Shown piece after piece: positions 17,225 to 25,928 of a stretch of 64,000 nt of DNA. Each line of letters opens with the position of its first letter. Within the stretch, counting starts at the first letter, position 1. The stretch is taken from contig NZ_RJVG01000007.1 of the NCBI RefSeq assembly GCF_003752155.1, forward strand, positions 169,180 through 233,179, read 5' to 3'. Made by a program: the position numbers and the translations under genes. Under the pieces are notes generated by a model. It searched no databases, was not told where the DNA came from, and worked only from the letters and a program-made list of their open reading frames with translations. This DNA comes from Mobilisporobacter senegalensis (GTDB lineage: Bacteria; Bacillota; Clostridia; Lachnospirales; Lachnospiraceae).

Positions 17225-19035
17225 TTAAATGGTATGCATATAATTTTCTGCTTCATACCAGGGCACTGTAAAGGACGTTCCCTTTGCACAAAATACAGAC
17301 CAGGAAGTATTCACCGTATCTTTTTCTTTCTCATATCCAATCTGCTCAATGACTTCTTTCTCATTCTCACAAATATCATAGCCGTCAAACATAAAACTTA
17401 TGCTTCCTTTCCCTTTGGTGAATGAAATAAGTGTAACACTGTAGTCCACAAAGGTTTCTACCGGGCCTCTTCTAATCCCTGCCTGATTGCCCGGTAGGTA
17501 GCTTCCCTAAAATCTCCGCCCTCCGTATGTTTTATATGGGCACGTCCATCCTGAAGAACGATATTTATATCTGTAATGGAAGATCCTGTTAAAATACCTT
17601 TATGTTCTTTTTCAAATATATGTGTTTCAATGAGGTGTTGATAGTTTAATGCCAGATTATCTACATGGCATTCACTTGCAAATGTCATTCCTATACCCCT
17701 GGGATTAGGTTCTAATCTTAATTGAACTTCTGCATAATGTCTTAATGGTTCAAAATGCCCGTAACCAATCACAGCAGATTTAATTGTTTCTTTATATTGC
17801 ACCTGTGGCTTTTCAAAAGAAACCAGGATGCCGAACCTCTTATGAATAGTTTCTTCTAATACTTCCAGCTGGATTTTCCCCATGACCTGGACCAATATAT
17901 CCTTATTCTCTTCCTGCAAGGATACAGACAACATAGGATCTTCTGCCTCCAATAAGCGAATCTTTTCTAAACATTTCGTTATATCTGTACTGTCCAGTAT
18001 TTTTATTCTGGACTGCAGGGCTGATGTCAAATAATATTTCTCATTCATATTACTCCATACATTTCCGGTTTCTAATATAGATCCACAAGTTGGAGTTTTT
18101 AAACCTGCAACTGCAAAAATATCTCCTGCTGCAATGATATTTGATCTCTCAAATTTACTTCCATTATAAATTCGAATTTCATTTACTTTTTCCTTATAAG
18201 TTTCTCCATCTCTTTCAAATATAAATTCATCTTTCACTTGTAATTTCCCCGAATAAGCTTTCACAAAAGTCAACCGGTTTCCACTATCATCATGACGAAT
18301 TTTAAATATTCTTCCAGAAAAAGTATTTCTTATTTGTTCTTCATAATCAGTATGGGATAGACTAGAGAATAATTCCATAAAAAGATCAATGCCAATATTT
18401 TTTAACGCTGACCCGCATGTGACAGGAAAACATTCCTGCTTTTTTACAAGTTCAATCAAGGTCTTTTGCAAAGCAGATTTTGTATAATTATTATCAAGAT
18501 AACTTACCATAAAAGTTTCATCCCGTTCTGCCACAAATTCAGCAATCGCTATTTGATCCAAATCCAAACTATACAGATGAAGGCAATCTTTTGTTAACTT
18601 ATCTTGGATATCCCATAGAATATTCTCCAGAGAGAAACCTTCTACATCACATTTATTAATAAAGAAAAATGCTGGTATTTTATAAGCCTTCAATAATCGG
18701 AATAAAGTTGTCGTATGAGCTTGTACTCCTGAGCTTCCACTAATTAATAAAACAGCATAATCCAAGGAAGATATAACACGTTCCGTTTCTCCGGAGAAAT
18801 CCACATGTCCAGGGGTATCAATCAAGTAATAGGTATCCCCTTTATATGTAAATACTCCCTGATCAGCAAATATAGTGATCCCTCTGTTCTGTTCTATCGT
18901 ATCCGTATCAAAAAATGAGGTTTTATTATCCACTCTTCCAAGATTTCTTATACTTCCCGTATGATAAAGTAATTGTTCAGAAAATGTAGTTTTACCTGCA
19001 TCTACATGGGCTAATATACCAATTGTTTTTTTCAT
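17225..19035 (-). pseudogene. Tet(M)/EF-G-like ribosomal protection GTPase, disrupted by an internal deletion and frameshift
   Basis: From ATG 19035 a 525-residue frame encodes the GTPase (P-loop AHVDAGKTT, DTPGHVDF, NKCD) and domains II-IV, ending DFREATYRAIRQGLEEAR then TAG at 17458. The missing C-terminus follows at once in another frame: positions 17449-17225 encode SFTKGKGSISFMFDGYD and GTSFTVPWYEAENYM, the expected last residues of the family. Relative to the usual length of about 650 residues, some 50-60 residues between these blocks are gone. The frame before the second block reads RGPVETFVDY, which fits the family, so the break point can be placed at the GGCCCGG near 17461-17467. The protein is probably inactive. 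It belongs to the Lachnospiraceae Tet-like translation factors rather than to a known mobile tet gene. Confidence 0.85.
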
Positions 19036-19223
19036 ATTATATCTCCTGATTTTTAAAAAACTACAAATTTTTATAATTATTGATTACTTTCATAATAACA
19101 ATATTTTCATTAAATAACAATGTCTGCATTAAGTCGGCTTAATTGATTTTATTTTTAACGTATGAAAAAGAAATTTTTAGAAATAATACATAAAAAATAC
19201 ATTAAAGGAAGTGATATGTAATT

Positions 19224-19682
19224 ATGATCAACAGTATACTTGCTGCTACTACAAAGAGAGTTGCCCAGTCTACCAGTCCTAATGTAAATGCATGTATCAG
19301 AAATAAAACGATACAATGCTTAAATCTTTATAAGGACTGTAGTAAGGAATTAATATCAGAACGTATCAAAAAACTGGATTATGAATGGGATTCTGAAAGA
19401 GTCCAGGAAGCAAAAGCTGGCTTTTGTATTCTTATGTGTTCTTTGCTTGGATTAAAAACAAGAAAATGCTGGTTTCTGGCTACCGCTGTCATTGGATTAT
19501 TTCTTCTGCAGAATGCTTTAATGGGATGGTGTCCTTCCGTTCCTTTCCTGCGAAAAGCTGGTATTCGCACCTCAGAAGAGATTAACAATGAAAGAATTGT
19601 ATTAAAAATGTTGCGTGGAGATTTTGAGCAAAGCAATGGTAATAAAGATATTCCAGAAATGTTACTGAGGGCAGAAAAATGA
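19224..19682 (+). CDS. YgaP-like transmembrane domain (DUF2892) protein
   Basis: A 152-residue protein with a central hydrophobic hairpin (about 65-95) and the conserved ending GWCPSVPFLRKAGIRT of the DUF2892 family. The N-terminal 60 residues are helical and charged with two cysteines (C28 and C38). The family often accompanies rhodanese or sulfur/thiol proteins, but no such domain is present here. Ribosome binding site AAGGAAGTGAT precedes the ATG. Function unknown. Confidence 0.75.
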   Translation: MINSILAATTKRVAQSTSPNVNACIRNKTIQCLNLYKDCSKELISERIKKLDYEWDSERVQEAKAGFCILMCSLLGLKTRKCWFLATAVIGLFLLQNALMGWCPSVPFLRKAGIRTSEEINNERIVLKMLRGDFEQSNGNKDIPEMLLRAEK

Positions 19683-19715
19683 CCAAAAGAAGCGGCAAAC
19701 CGCTTCTTTTGGTCA
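19680..19715. terminator. perfect 16-bp bidirectional terminator
   Basis: TGACCAAAAGAAGCGG (19680-19695), loop CAAA, CCGCTTCTTTTGGTCA (19700-19715). The 5' arm begins at the last base before the upstream stop codon. Confidence 0.9.
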
Positions 19716-19720
19716 CTTTC

Positions 19721-20083
19721 TTACTTATTTTCCACTAATTGAACTTCTATACCATTTGGATCTTTGATAAAGAAAAACCTGACGTGGGGATTGGGAGAGA
19801 ATGGCTCCCTATATATTGAAATCCCCTTTTCCTTTACATAATTCAATGTTTCATCTAGAGACTCTACTTCAATACCAATAGATAATCCTTTTGCATTAAT
19901 AGGGACTTCGCTATTTCTATCATATAGTAATTCAATTTTAGGTTTATCTTCTTCTCCTAACATTACTATTTCCATATCAGGTCCTCCATGTCTTGTACAA
20001 ATGGGTAATCCTAATATCTCATGATAAAATTTCAAAGACTCTTCCATATCAGCCACTCTTAATGTAATCCAGCAAAAATTCAT
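19721..20083 (-). CDS. VOC/glyoxalase superfamily protein
   Basis: A 120-residue single VOC domain with the two beta-alpha-beta-beta-beta halves: MNFCWITLRVADMEESLKFY at the start and VRFFFIKDPNGIEVQLVE at the end (metal ligand E in the final strand). It may be a glyoxalase I-like lyase, a dioxygenase-like protein or an antibiotic-binding protein; sequence alone does not decide. ATG 20083 was chosen because AAAGGAGAATTAAT precedes it. A 15-bp hairpin lies in the leader (20116-20165). Confidence 0.82.
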   Translation of the reverse strand: MNFCWITLRVADMEESLKFYHEILGLPICTRHGGPDMEIVMLGEEDKPKIELLYDRNSEVPINAKGLSIGIEVESLDETLNYVKEKGISIYREPFSPNPHVRFFFIKDPNGIEVQLVENK

Positions 20084-20115
20084 ATTAATTCTCCTTTTAT
20101 TTGATTCATTCATCA

Positions 20116-20165
20116 GGTAATTGGGAAACTCCAAAGCTTTGAATATTCTTAGTTTCCCAATTACC
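20116..20165. promoter_or_regulatory. 15-bp perfect inverted repeat in the leader of the VOC gene
   Basis: GGTAATTGGGAAACT (20116-20130) and AGTTTCCCAATTACC (20151-20165) pair perfectly over a 20-base loop. There is no T-run on the minus strand after it, so it is either an operator or a stabilising/attenuating 5'-leader hairpin. Confidence 0.5.
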
Positions 20166-20294
20166 CAGTTTCATTTATTATAACACTTTAAATTAATTAA
20201 TATAATATGTTTTTACACTCTTTCCAAAGTAATAATATAATTAAAGATTATAGATTATACTAATAAGAATAGAAAAAACTGCCATACGAGGTAT

Positions 20295-21047
20295 ATGATG
20301 AATTATATAGTATTTGACTTAGAGTTTAATCAGGATATTACTTCTTTGAAGGAATATTATAAAGATAAATCACGGTTCCCTTTTGAAATCATACAAATAG
20401 GTGCATTAAAACTGGATATTGATTACAAGACAATTGCTACATTCAATCACTTAATAAAACCGGTCATTTATACTAATATTGCCGGATTTATTACTGAATT
20501 AACCGGTATAACTATGAAGGAGCTGGAAAAAGAGAAATCATTCCCTGTAGTATTTAAAGAATTCCTTGATTTTATTGGACAGGAAGAATGTATTCTTTGT
20601 ACCTGGGGAACTTCGGATATGAAGGAACTCTATCGTAACATCTCCTATCATCAAATAGATCATAAAAATGTACCTGATAGGTATATTAATATACAACCCT
20701 TTACTTCTCTACATGTTGGTATTTCTAAAAAAGAACTGTTAAGTTTGGAAAATGCAGTATCAATTCTGGATATACCAACAACTTATAAATTTCATGATGC
20801 CCTTTCTGATGCCTATTACACCGCAGAAATATTCAAAAAAGTATATCACCCATTGATCTTGCCAAATCGTTATGATCCAAACTTTGTGCCAATAAAACCA
20901 AGACCTAAAAAAATAACCATTGATTTTTATGGACTAATAAAGCAATTTGAAAAAATGTATGGTCGGGAAATGAATTCAGAGGAACAGGAAATGATTAAAC
21001 TGGCATATAAAATGGGTAGAACAAACCAATTTGCAAAAACATTATAA
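20295..21047 (+). CDS. DEDDh 3'-5' exonuclease (KapD/ERI-1-like)
   Basis: A 250-residue exonuclease-fold protein. Exo I is IVFDLEFN (D8/E10 region), Exo II includes TWGTSDMKELY, and Exo III is FHDALSDAYYTAEIF, with the histidine that defines the DEDDh subclass. Related proteins trim RNA or single-stranded DNA ends and include the sporulation inhibitor KapD; the C-terminal 60 residues are an extra helical tail. Two adjacent ATGs (20295 and 20298) follow CGAGG; the second may be the true start. It is monocistronic. Confidence 0.85.
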   Translation: MMNYIVFDLEFNQDITSLKEYYKDKSRFPFEIIQIGALKLDIDYKTIATFNHLIKPVIYTNIAGFITELTGITMKELEKEKSFPVVFKEFLDFIGQEECILCTWGTSDMKELYRNISYHQIDHKNVPDRYINIQPFTSLHVGISKKELLSLENAVSILDIPTTYKFHDALSDAYYTAEIFKKVYHPLILPNRYDPNFVPIKPRPKKITIDFYGLIKQFEKMYGREMNSEEQEMIKLAYKMGRTNQFAKTL

Positions 21048-21063
21048 AAGTTATATTTATATA

Positions 21064-21094
21064 TTGACTTAGAGTTCACTCTAACTGTTATGAT
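21064..21094 (+). promoter_or_regulatory. MerR-type promoter of the alcohol dehydrogenase operon
   Basis: TTGACT (21064-21069), a 19-bp spacer carrying the dyad AGAGT-TC-ACTCT, and TATGAT (21089-21094). This is the over-spaced architecture of MerR/NmlR-controlled promoters, and the operon itself encodes a MerR protein (22461-22874). Confidence 0.85.
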
Positions 21095-21100
21095 ATATCC

Positions 21101-21195
21101 AGTGAAACTGAATTCAGATGAAGTTTGAACCACAACTGAATTTAGGGCTTCACTTATAGCTGTGACACTCTCCTTTTAGAAACTAGAGCGTTACA
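21101..21195 (+). promoter_or_regulatory. structured 5' leader with a dispersed palindrome
   Basis: Between the promoter and the adh ribosome binding site lie a hairpin at 21111-21142 (AATTCAGATG.../...ACTGAATT, extended by AGTGAA/TTCACT) and a second stem (CTGTGACACTCT at about 21160 with AGAGCGTTACAG). The first hairpin is 29/32 identical to the one at 37771-37802. Confidence 0.5.
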
Positions 21196-21241
21196 GATGG
21201 CAGTTATCAAATAATATCATGAAATGAATAAGGAGGTTTTT

Positions 21242-22414
21242 ATGAATCAATTTAATTATTACATGCCAACAAGAATCCTTTTTGGAAAAGGACAATTAAA
21301 CAATTTACATGAGCAAAAACTCCCGGGCAGGAAGGCTCTTATCGTTATATCTTCCGGTAAATCCACCAGATCCAACGGCTATCTTGAACGTGTGGAAAAA
21401 GAACTGGATAAAGCCAACATAGAACATATTGTATTTGATAAAATATTACCAAATCCAATCAAAAGCCATGTAATGGAGGGTGCTGCATGTGCCAGGGAAA
21501 ATGGCTGTGATTTCATCCTTGGCCTTGGAGGAGGAAGCAGTATCGATTCTGCAAAAGCAATTGCAGTTATGGCTACGAATCCAGGTGATTACTGGGATTA
21601 TATCTCTGGGGGAACTGGAAAAGGGCAGCCTGTTCCAAACAAACCTCTTCCTATTGTTGCAATCACTACGACTGCCGGTACTGGTACAGAAGCAGATCCC
21701 TGGACTGTAACCACCAAAGAGGAAACCATGGAAAAAATCGGGTTCGGTTATGATGATACTTTTCCTTACCTCTCTATTGTTGATCCTGATTTAATGCTGA
21801 CAGTACCTGATGATCTTACTGCTTATCAGGGATTTGATGCCCTATTCCATAGCACGGAAGGTTATATTAATCGTTATGCAAATGAAGTAAGTGATATGTT
21901 TGCGTTAAAAGCAATTGAATTAATCGGAAGAAACCTGGCAAAAGCTGTGAAAGATGGAAATGATGAAGATGCAAGAGCAAAAATAGCCTTAGGAAACACT
22001 CTGGCTGGTATTGTAGAAACCACATCAGGGTGTACTTCTGAACATTCTATGGAACATGCCATGAGCGCTTATCAGCCTAAATTACCACACGGTGCCGGTC
22101 TTATTATGATAAGTAAAGCTTATTATGAACATTTTGTTCATAGTGGTGCATGTGATGATAAAATGATAGCAATGGCGAAGGCAATGGGGAAAGAAAATGC
22201 TGCAAGACCAATGGACTTTGTAGATGCCCTGACTGATCTACAACGTGCATGCGGGGTTGCAGATTTAAAAATGTCCGATTATAATATACGAAGAGAAGAA
22301 CTTCCACAATATGTAGCAAAAGCAAGAGATACTATGGGTGGTTTATTTGAAGTCGATCCAGTGGATATTTCTGATGCAGATGCCCTAAAAATTATGGAAG
22401 CTTCCTTTAAATAA
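21242..22414 (+). CDS. iron-containing alcohol dehydrogenase
   Basis: A 390-residue group III alcohol dehydrogenase. The NAD(P) region has GLGGGSSIDSAKAIA; the metal site includes D and H in FDALFHSTEG and the histidines of EHSMEHAMSAYQPKLPHGAG. ATG 21242 follows AAGGAGGTTTTT; the upstream in-frame ATG at 21224 has no such signal. It reduces aldehydes or oxidises alcohols in the cytoplasm. Expression from a MerR-type promoter and cotranscription with a MerR regulator suggest a role in aldehyde or electrophile detoxification, as in the AdhR/NmlR systems. Confidence 0.92.
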   Translation: MNQFNYYMPTRILFGKGQLNNLHEQKLPGRKALIVISSGKSTRSNGYLERVEKELDKANIEHIVFDKILPNPIKSHVMEGAACARENGCDFILGLGGGSSIDSAKAIAVMATNPGDYWDYISGGTGKGQPVPNKPLPIVAITTTAGTGTEADPWTVTTKEETMEKIGFGYDDTFPYLSIVDPDLMLTVPDDLTAYQGFDALFHSTEGYINRYANEVSDMFALKAIELIGRNLAKAVKDGNDEDARAKIALGNTLAGIVETTSGCTSEHSMEHAMSAYQPKLPHGAGLIMISKAYYEHFVHSGACDDKMIAMAKAMGKENAARPMDFVDALTDLQRACGVADLKMSDYNIRREELPQYVAKARDTMGGLFEVDPVDISDADALKIMEASFK

Positions 22415-22460
22415 AAAATAAATCAAGCTGACTTGATTTTCCTTAGCTTAGGAGGCAAAT

Positions 22461-22874
22461 ATGACATATACTATTAGTCAGGTAGCAGAAAAAACAGGAT
22501 TAACAACATATACATTAAGATATTATGATAAAGAAGGTCTCATGCCTTTTGTAGATCGTACTCCTACTGGAATCCGGAAATTTAAAGATGATGATTTTGA
22601 ATGGTTAGGGGTCATCACTTGTCTTAAAAACACTGGTATGCCCATAAAAGAAATTCGTGATTTTATTGGGTGGTGTATGCAAGGTGATTCATCCTTAAAA
22701 AAACGTCTTGAATTATTTAAAGAACATCAAAGGCATGTAGAAAAACAGATTGCTGAATTAGAACGTTATAAAAAAAAGATAGATCATAAAGTATGGTATT
22801 ACGAAACAGCTGTTGCTGCGGGTACGGAATCCATCCATAAAAATGGTTGTGAATTGCCAGAGGATGAATTGTAA
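22461..22874 (+). CDS. MerR family regulator (AdhR/NmlR-like)
   Basis: A 137-residue MerR protein: winged helix ISQVAEKTGLTTYTLRYYDK, a second helix pair FEWLGVITCLKNTGMPIKEI and a dimerisation coiled coil (about 80-115). One cysteine in the HTH region (C53, TCLKN) lies where the reactive cysteine of NmlR/AdhR-type aldehyde sensors is found, and further cysteines occur at about 71 and 131. It is the second gene of the adh operon; the promoter at 21064-21094 is its likely target, giving positive autoregulation. Confidence 0.88.
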   Translation: MTYTISQVAEKTGLTTYTLRYYDKEGLMPFVDRTPTGIRKFKDDDFEWLGVITCLKNTGMPIKEIRDFIGWCMQGDSSLKKRLELFKEHQRHVEKQIAELERYKKKIDHKVWYYETAVAAGTESIHKNGCELPEDEL

Positions 22875-22897
22875 ATTACTCTTCAAATCCTAAAATA

Positions 22898-22931
22898 AAA
22901 AAGAGACTGGAAATGGAACAGTCTCTTTTTT
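22898..22931. terminator. bidirectional intrinsic terminator
   Basis: AAAAAAGAGACTG and CAGTCTCTTTTTT pair perfectly across a 9-10 base loop, between merR and the convergent Na/Pi cotransporter gene. Confidence 0.9.
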
Positions 22932-22949
22932 ATTTCAAGTATAATACTC

Positions 22950-24545
22950 TTATGCCTCAGCAATATTCATTAAATGGTCTGCAATACGTTCTAAATCTGT
23001 TAACATCTCATCATATACGATACCAGTTTCAAAATCACAATCACCTTTTGCCATTCTGTCAATATGATTTTCTTTAAACTTAGTCGTATAATTATCGACC
23101 TGCTCTTCTAACATATAGACTTTTTCATGTCTTTCGCCATGTGTTAAATTCTTATCCATTGCTATACCAAACATATTTAGAACTGTTTTTTTCATTAGAT
23201 TTAGCTCCTCCAGTCCTTTTGATGAGAAGATAAATTTACGTTCCTGACAATGTTGAACATGTTCTGCTATATTTTGGGTGTGGTCTGCAATTCTCTCTAA
23301 ATTGTTGGTTATAATATAAAAATGATTTAATTGTGCCGCTGAACTTTCTGCCAAAGGCATTGAATTTGTCTTTACTATACTTTTTATAATTTCTCTATGC
23401 AGGAAGTTTATGATCTCTTCCTGATAATTAACTTTTCCTAACATATTCTTATCAGGATTATTGAATTCAGACATAGCTAATTCCAGATTATTTTTTGATA
23501 AACTTATCATACGGTTAAGCTCAGCTTCTACATTAGCAATGGAAATATTAGAGTCTAAGAATTTCCCTGTTTCAATAAATTCAAGTTTCATTCCATCTTC
23601 TACACTATCTTCTCCTTTAATTATTAAAGTAGATAATTTAGCCAATTGGTTGCTAAAAGGTAATAAAAGAAGTGTTACAGATAAATTAAAGACCGTATGA
23701 AGATTTGCTATTTGTTTCACTACATCACCTGGTGCTAATGCAATCATCCATTCGTCCAAAGGCAGCATAAAGCTCACAACGACAAATATGATTGTTCCAA
23801 TAACGTTAAATAACACATGACAAGTTGCTACTCTTTTTGCATTTTTATTAGTACCTATGGAAGAAAGCAATGATGTAATACATGTACCAATATTCTGCCC
23901 AAATACAACATACATAGCGCCATCAATACCAAGCAGTCCCTGTGCCGCCAGTGCTTGCAATATACCAACGCTAGCAGAAGAACTTTGAATAAGACTGGTA
24001 AAAACAGTACCTGCTAAAATTCCCATGAATGGATTGCTAAAATTAGTCATAAATTGTCTGAATTCTGGTATATCACGTAGAGGTGACATGGCATCACTCA
24101 TAGATCCCATACCGATAAATAACATCCCCAGGCCCACCAAAATTTGACCGATATAATTTGTTTTCTTCTTTTTGGAGAATAAAACAAAGATGATACCAAG
24201 AAATGCAATAACTGGCGCTATTAATTTAATATCCAAAGCAATCAACTGAGCGGTTACGGTTGTACCAATATTGGCACCCATAATCACCCCTACCGCCTGA
24301 GTTAAGTTCATTAACTTAGCATTCACAAAACCAACCAGCATTACTGTTGTTGCAGATGAGCTCTGAATAATTGCAGTAGTAACCAAGCCGACCAGCATCC
24401 CCATAAAACGGTTGGTAGTCAGTTTTTCTAAAATCCTCTTTAATTGATTGCCTGCTACTAATTCAAGTCCTTCCCCCATTATATGCATACCATATAAAAA
24501 TAAGGCTAATCCCCCAAGTAAAAGAAAGATATCGGTAATCTTCAT
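22950..24545 (-). CDS. Na/Pi cotransporter family protein with PhoU domain
   Basis: A 531-residue NptA/YjbB-type protein. Two inverted Na_Pi_cotrans repeats each carry the QSSSA signature (TAIIQSSSATTVMLVGF near residue 60 and LIQSSSASVGILQAL near 190). After about nine membrane helices, the C-terminal 200 residues form a PhoU-like helical bundle (ITNNLERIADHTQNIAEH and LTDLERIADHLMNIAEA). It should export or import phosphate with sodium, regulated by the PhoU part. Single gene, no Pho regulator adjacent. Confidence 0.92.
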   Translation of the reverse strand: MKITDIFLLLGGLALFLYGMHIMGEGLELVAGNQLKRILEKLTTNRFMGMLVGLVTTAIIQSSSATTVMLVGFVNAKLMNLTQAVGVIMGANIGTTVTAQLIALDIKLIAPVIAFLGIIFVLFSKKKKTNYIGQILVGLGMLFIGMGSMSDAMSPLRDIPEFRQFMTNFSNPFMGILAGTVFTSLIQSSSASVGILQALAAQGLLGIDGAMYVVFGQNIGTCITSLLSSIGTNKNAKRVATCHVLFNVIGTIIFVVVSFMLPLDEWMIALAPGDVVKQIANLHTVFNLSVTLLLLPFSNQLAKLSTLIIKGEDSVEDGMKLEFIETGKFLDSNISIANVEAELNRMISLSKNNLELAMSEFNNPDKNMLGKVNYQEEIINFLHREIIKSIVKTNSMPLAESSAAQLNHFYIITNNLERIADHTQNIAEHVQHCQERKFIFSSKGLEELNLMKKTVLNMFGIAMDKNLTHGERHEKVYMLEEQVDNYTTKFKENHIDRMAKGDCDFETGIVYDEMLTDLERIADHLMNIAEA

Positions 24546-24759
24546 TTGTATAAAACCTCCACGTTTTTATTCATAAGTTTAATCACACAATTTTTATTGT
24601 AATCGACAAATCATCGTATAGCAATAAATATTTTTAAAAATACACTGAAATATTACTATTTTTTATAGCTCATATTATAAATCTGCGTATTTTTGTTGGG
24701 AATATTCTGCTGAATATTGCAAAAAATATATATATCTTAAGAAAAAGGAGAGATATATA

Positions 24760-24810
24760 ATGTTTAGCAATAAAAATATTTTATATAGACAGATTGATGA
24801 TTCAAAATGA
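24760..24810 (+). CDS. possible 16-residue leader peptide
   Basis: ATG 24760 follows AAAAAGGAGAGATATATA, a good ribosome binding site, and encodes MFSNKNILYRQIDDSK before TGA. The stop lies 13 bases before the start of the next gene, whose AGGGAGG sits between them. A translated leader is possible; no attenuator hairpin is evident. Confidence 0.35.
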   Translation: MFSNKNILYRQIDDSK

Positions 24811-24823
24811 ATAGGGAGGTTCT

Positions 24824-25102
24824 ATGAAAGATTTATATATTGAAACAAAATCAGGTAATATACCAATTGAGAAAGATATTATTGAAAAACATGACTTAAA
24901 AAAAGGTACCTTCTCTCCGTTCACAGGTGAGCGTATTGTTGGCAGGAATGGTGATTTTTGTCCTGAACCGGCAAAAAGCGAAGCTCCATTAGACAACCTG
25001 GTCCATCGGGATGATGGTTTGGATGAAATGGAGAACGGCATGGCTCTCTCAACTTCAGAAATACTTGATTTTGCACAAGGCAGCGATAATTCAATGGAAT
25101 AA
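24824..25102 (+). CDS. hypothetical protein (92 aa)
   Basis: Not recognised. A soluble acidic protein with TFSPFTGERIVGRNGDFCPEP in the middle and an acidic C-terminus (DDGLDEMENG). One cysteine, no membrane segment or signal peptide. A strong ribosome binding site (AGGGAGGTTCT) and the terminator at 25179-25213 support it as a real gene. The gene may be preceded by a 16-residue leader ORF. Confidence 0.65.
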   Translation: MKDLYIETKSGNIPIEKDIIEKHDLKKGTFSPFTGERIVGRNGDFCPEPAKSEAPLDNLVHRDDGLDEMENGMALSTSEILDFAQGSDNSME

Positions 25103-25178
25103 TATATTACTATTAATTTGGACTGATAGTGAATACGAAAGCAGATAAGACTATTAAAGTTGAACCTGTAAATGAAAG

Positions 25179-25213
25179 AAAGGTATCCTGAGGTTATACC
25201 CCAGGATACCTTT
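25179..25213. terminator. bidirectional intrinsic terminator
   Basis: AAAGGTATCCTG (25179-25190) and CAGGATACCTTT (25202-25213), followed by more T; serves converging genes. Confidence 0.9.
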
Positions 25214-25227
25214 TTTAAATAAATAAT

Positions 25228-25407
25228 TTATTTTTCACTATATTCAGCAGAAGACCATTTATCCTTTCTCATTTCACCAGTCTCATTATCTTTCCCAAAT
25301 ACGGCTCTGGCACTTTCTGCCTGTGGATCATGTTTAATGTGTTTGGAATGAAATGTGCCATCTTCCTTTTTCTTATTCTTTGTACTTTTCATCTTATTAT
25401 CTGTCAT
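25228..25407 (-). CDS. small charged hypothetical protein (59 aa)
   Basis: MTDNKMKSTKNKKK at the start and a hydrophilic remainder with FGKDNETGEMRKDKW. No structural motif recognised; strongly charged and probably disordered in part. ATG 25407 follows ATTGGAGGTATT, so I place the start there and not at 25440. It lies 35 bases after a helical-bundle gene read in the same direction, suggesting one transcript. Small charged proteins like this are common in spores and stress responses of Firmicutes, but that is inference. Confidence 0.6.
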   Translation of the reverse strand: MTDNKMKSTKNKKKEDGTFHSKHIKHDPQAESARAVFGKDNETGEMRKDKWSSAEYSEK

Positions 25408-25441
25408 ATGAATACCTCCAATATTTTTCCTATAAGGCAAA

Positions 25442-25870
25442 CTATAGAAATTGCTTTAGTTCTTTCATATTATTTTCTTCAAACTTAAGCAATCTATCCA
25501 TTAGCCCGACAATATCATTTTGGCCATCCTTATATTTTTTGAGATTTTTAATTGCATCTATAATCCCCATATTGCTTCCTATAATCAACATCTCGGCTAT
25601 ATGTGAAGTAGATTTATCCGTTAAGGTCTGGATATTTATCATCATATACGTTCTAAGCTTTTCCAGAGCACTGATACCCTTCTCATCGTAACCATTTTCA
25701 TTTAATTTGCCCATAGCCAGTTGATTGATCTCTTGATATTCATTTAATTGGTCCCTAAGATGCTTCTTGAAATTAGTATCTTCAACAATATCTAATAGTT
25801 GATTAATAGTGTTTACTCCCATTTGAGAGTTTTGGAATATAAAATTTAGCAATTCTGCATTTCCATTCAC
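25442..25870 (-). CDS. four-helix-bundle hypothetical protein (142 aa)
   Basis: An all-alpha protein with no cysteine or signal peptide. It starts NAELLNFIFQNSQMGVNTINQL and contains HLRDQLNEYQEINQLA and STSHIAEMLIIGSNMGIIDA. The helix pattern resembles ferritin-like/DUF2383-type bundles found in Lachnospiraceae, but the metal-binding E-x2-H set is not clear. AGGAGGCGATATT precedes the start. Function unknown; cotranscribed with the 59-residue protein downstream. Confidence 0.65.
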   Translation of the reverse strand: MNGNAELLNFIFQNSQMGVNTINQLLDIVEDTNFKKHLRDQLNEYQEINQLAMGKLNENGYDEKGISALEKLRTYMMINIQTLTDKSTSHIAEMLIIGSNMGIIDAIKNLKKYKDGQNDIVGLMDRLLKFEENNMKELKQFL

Positions 25871-25928
25871 AATATCGCCTCCTAATAGATATTGTCTCCG
25901 AAAAATACAACTACATTCGTAAATAAAA

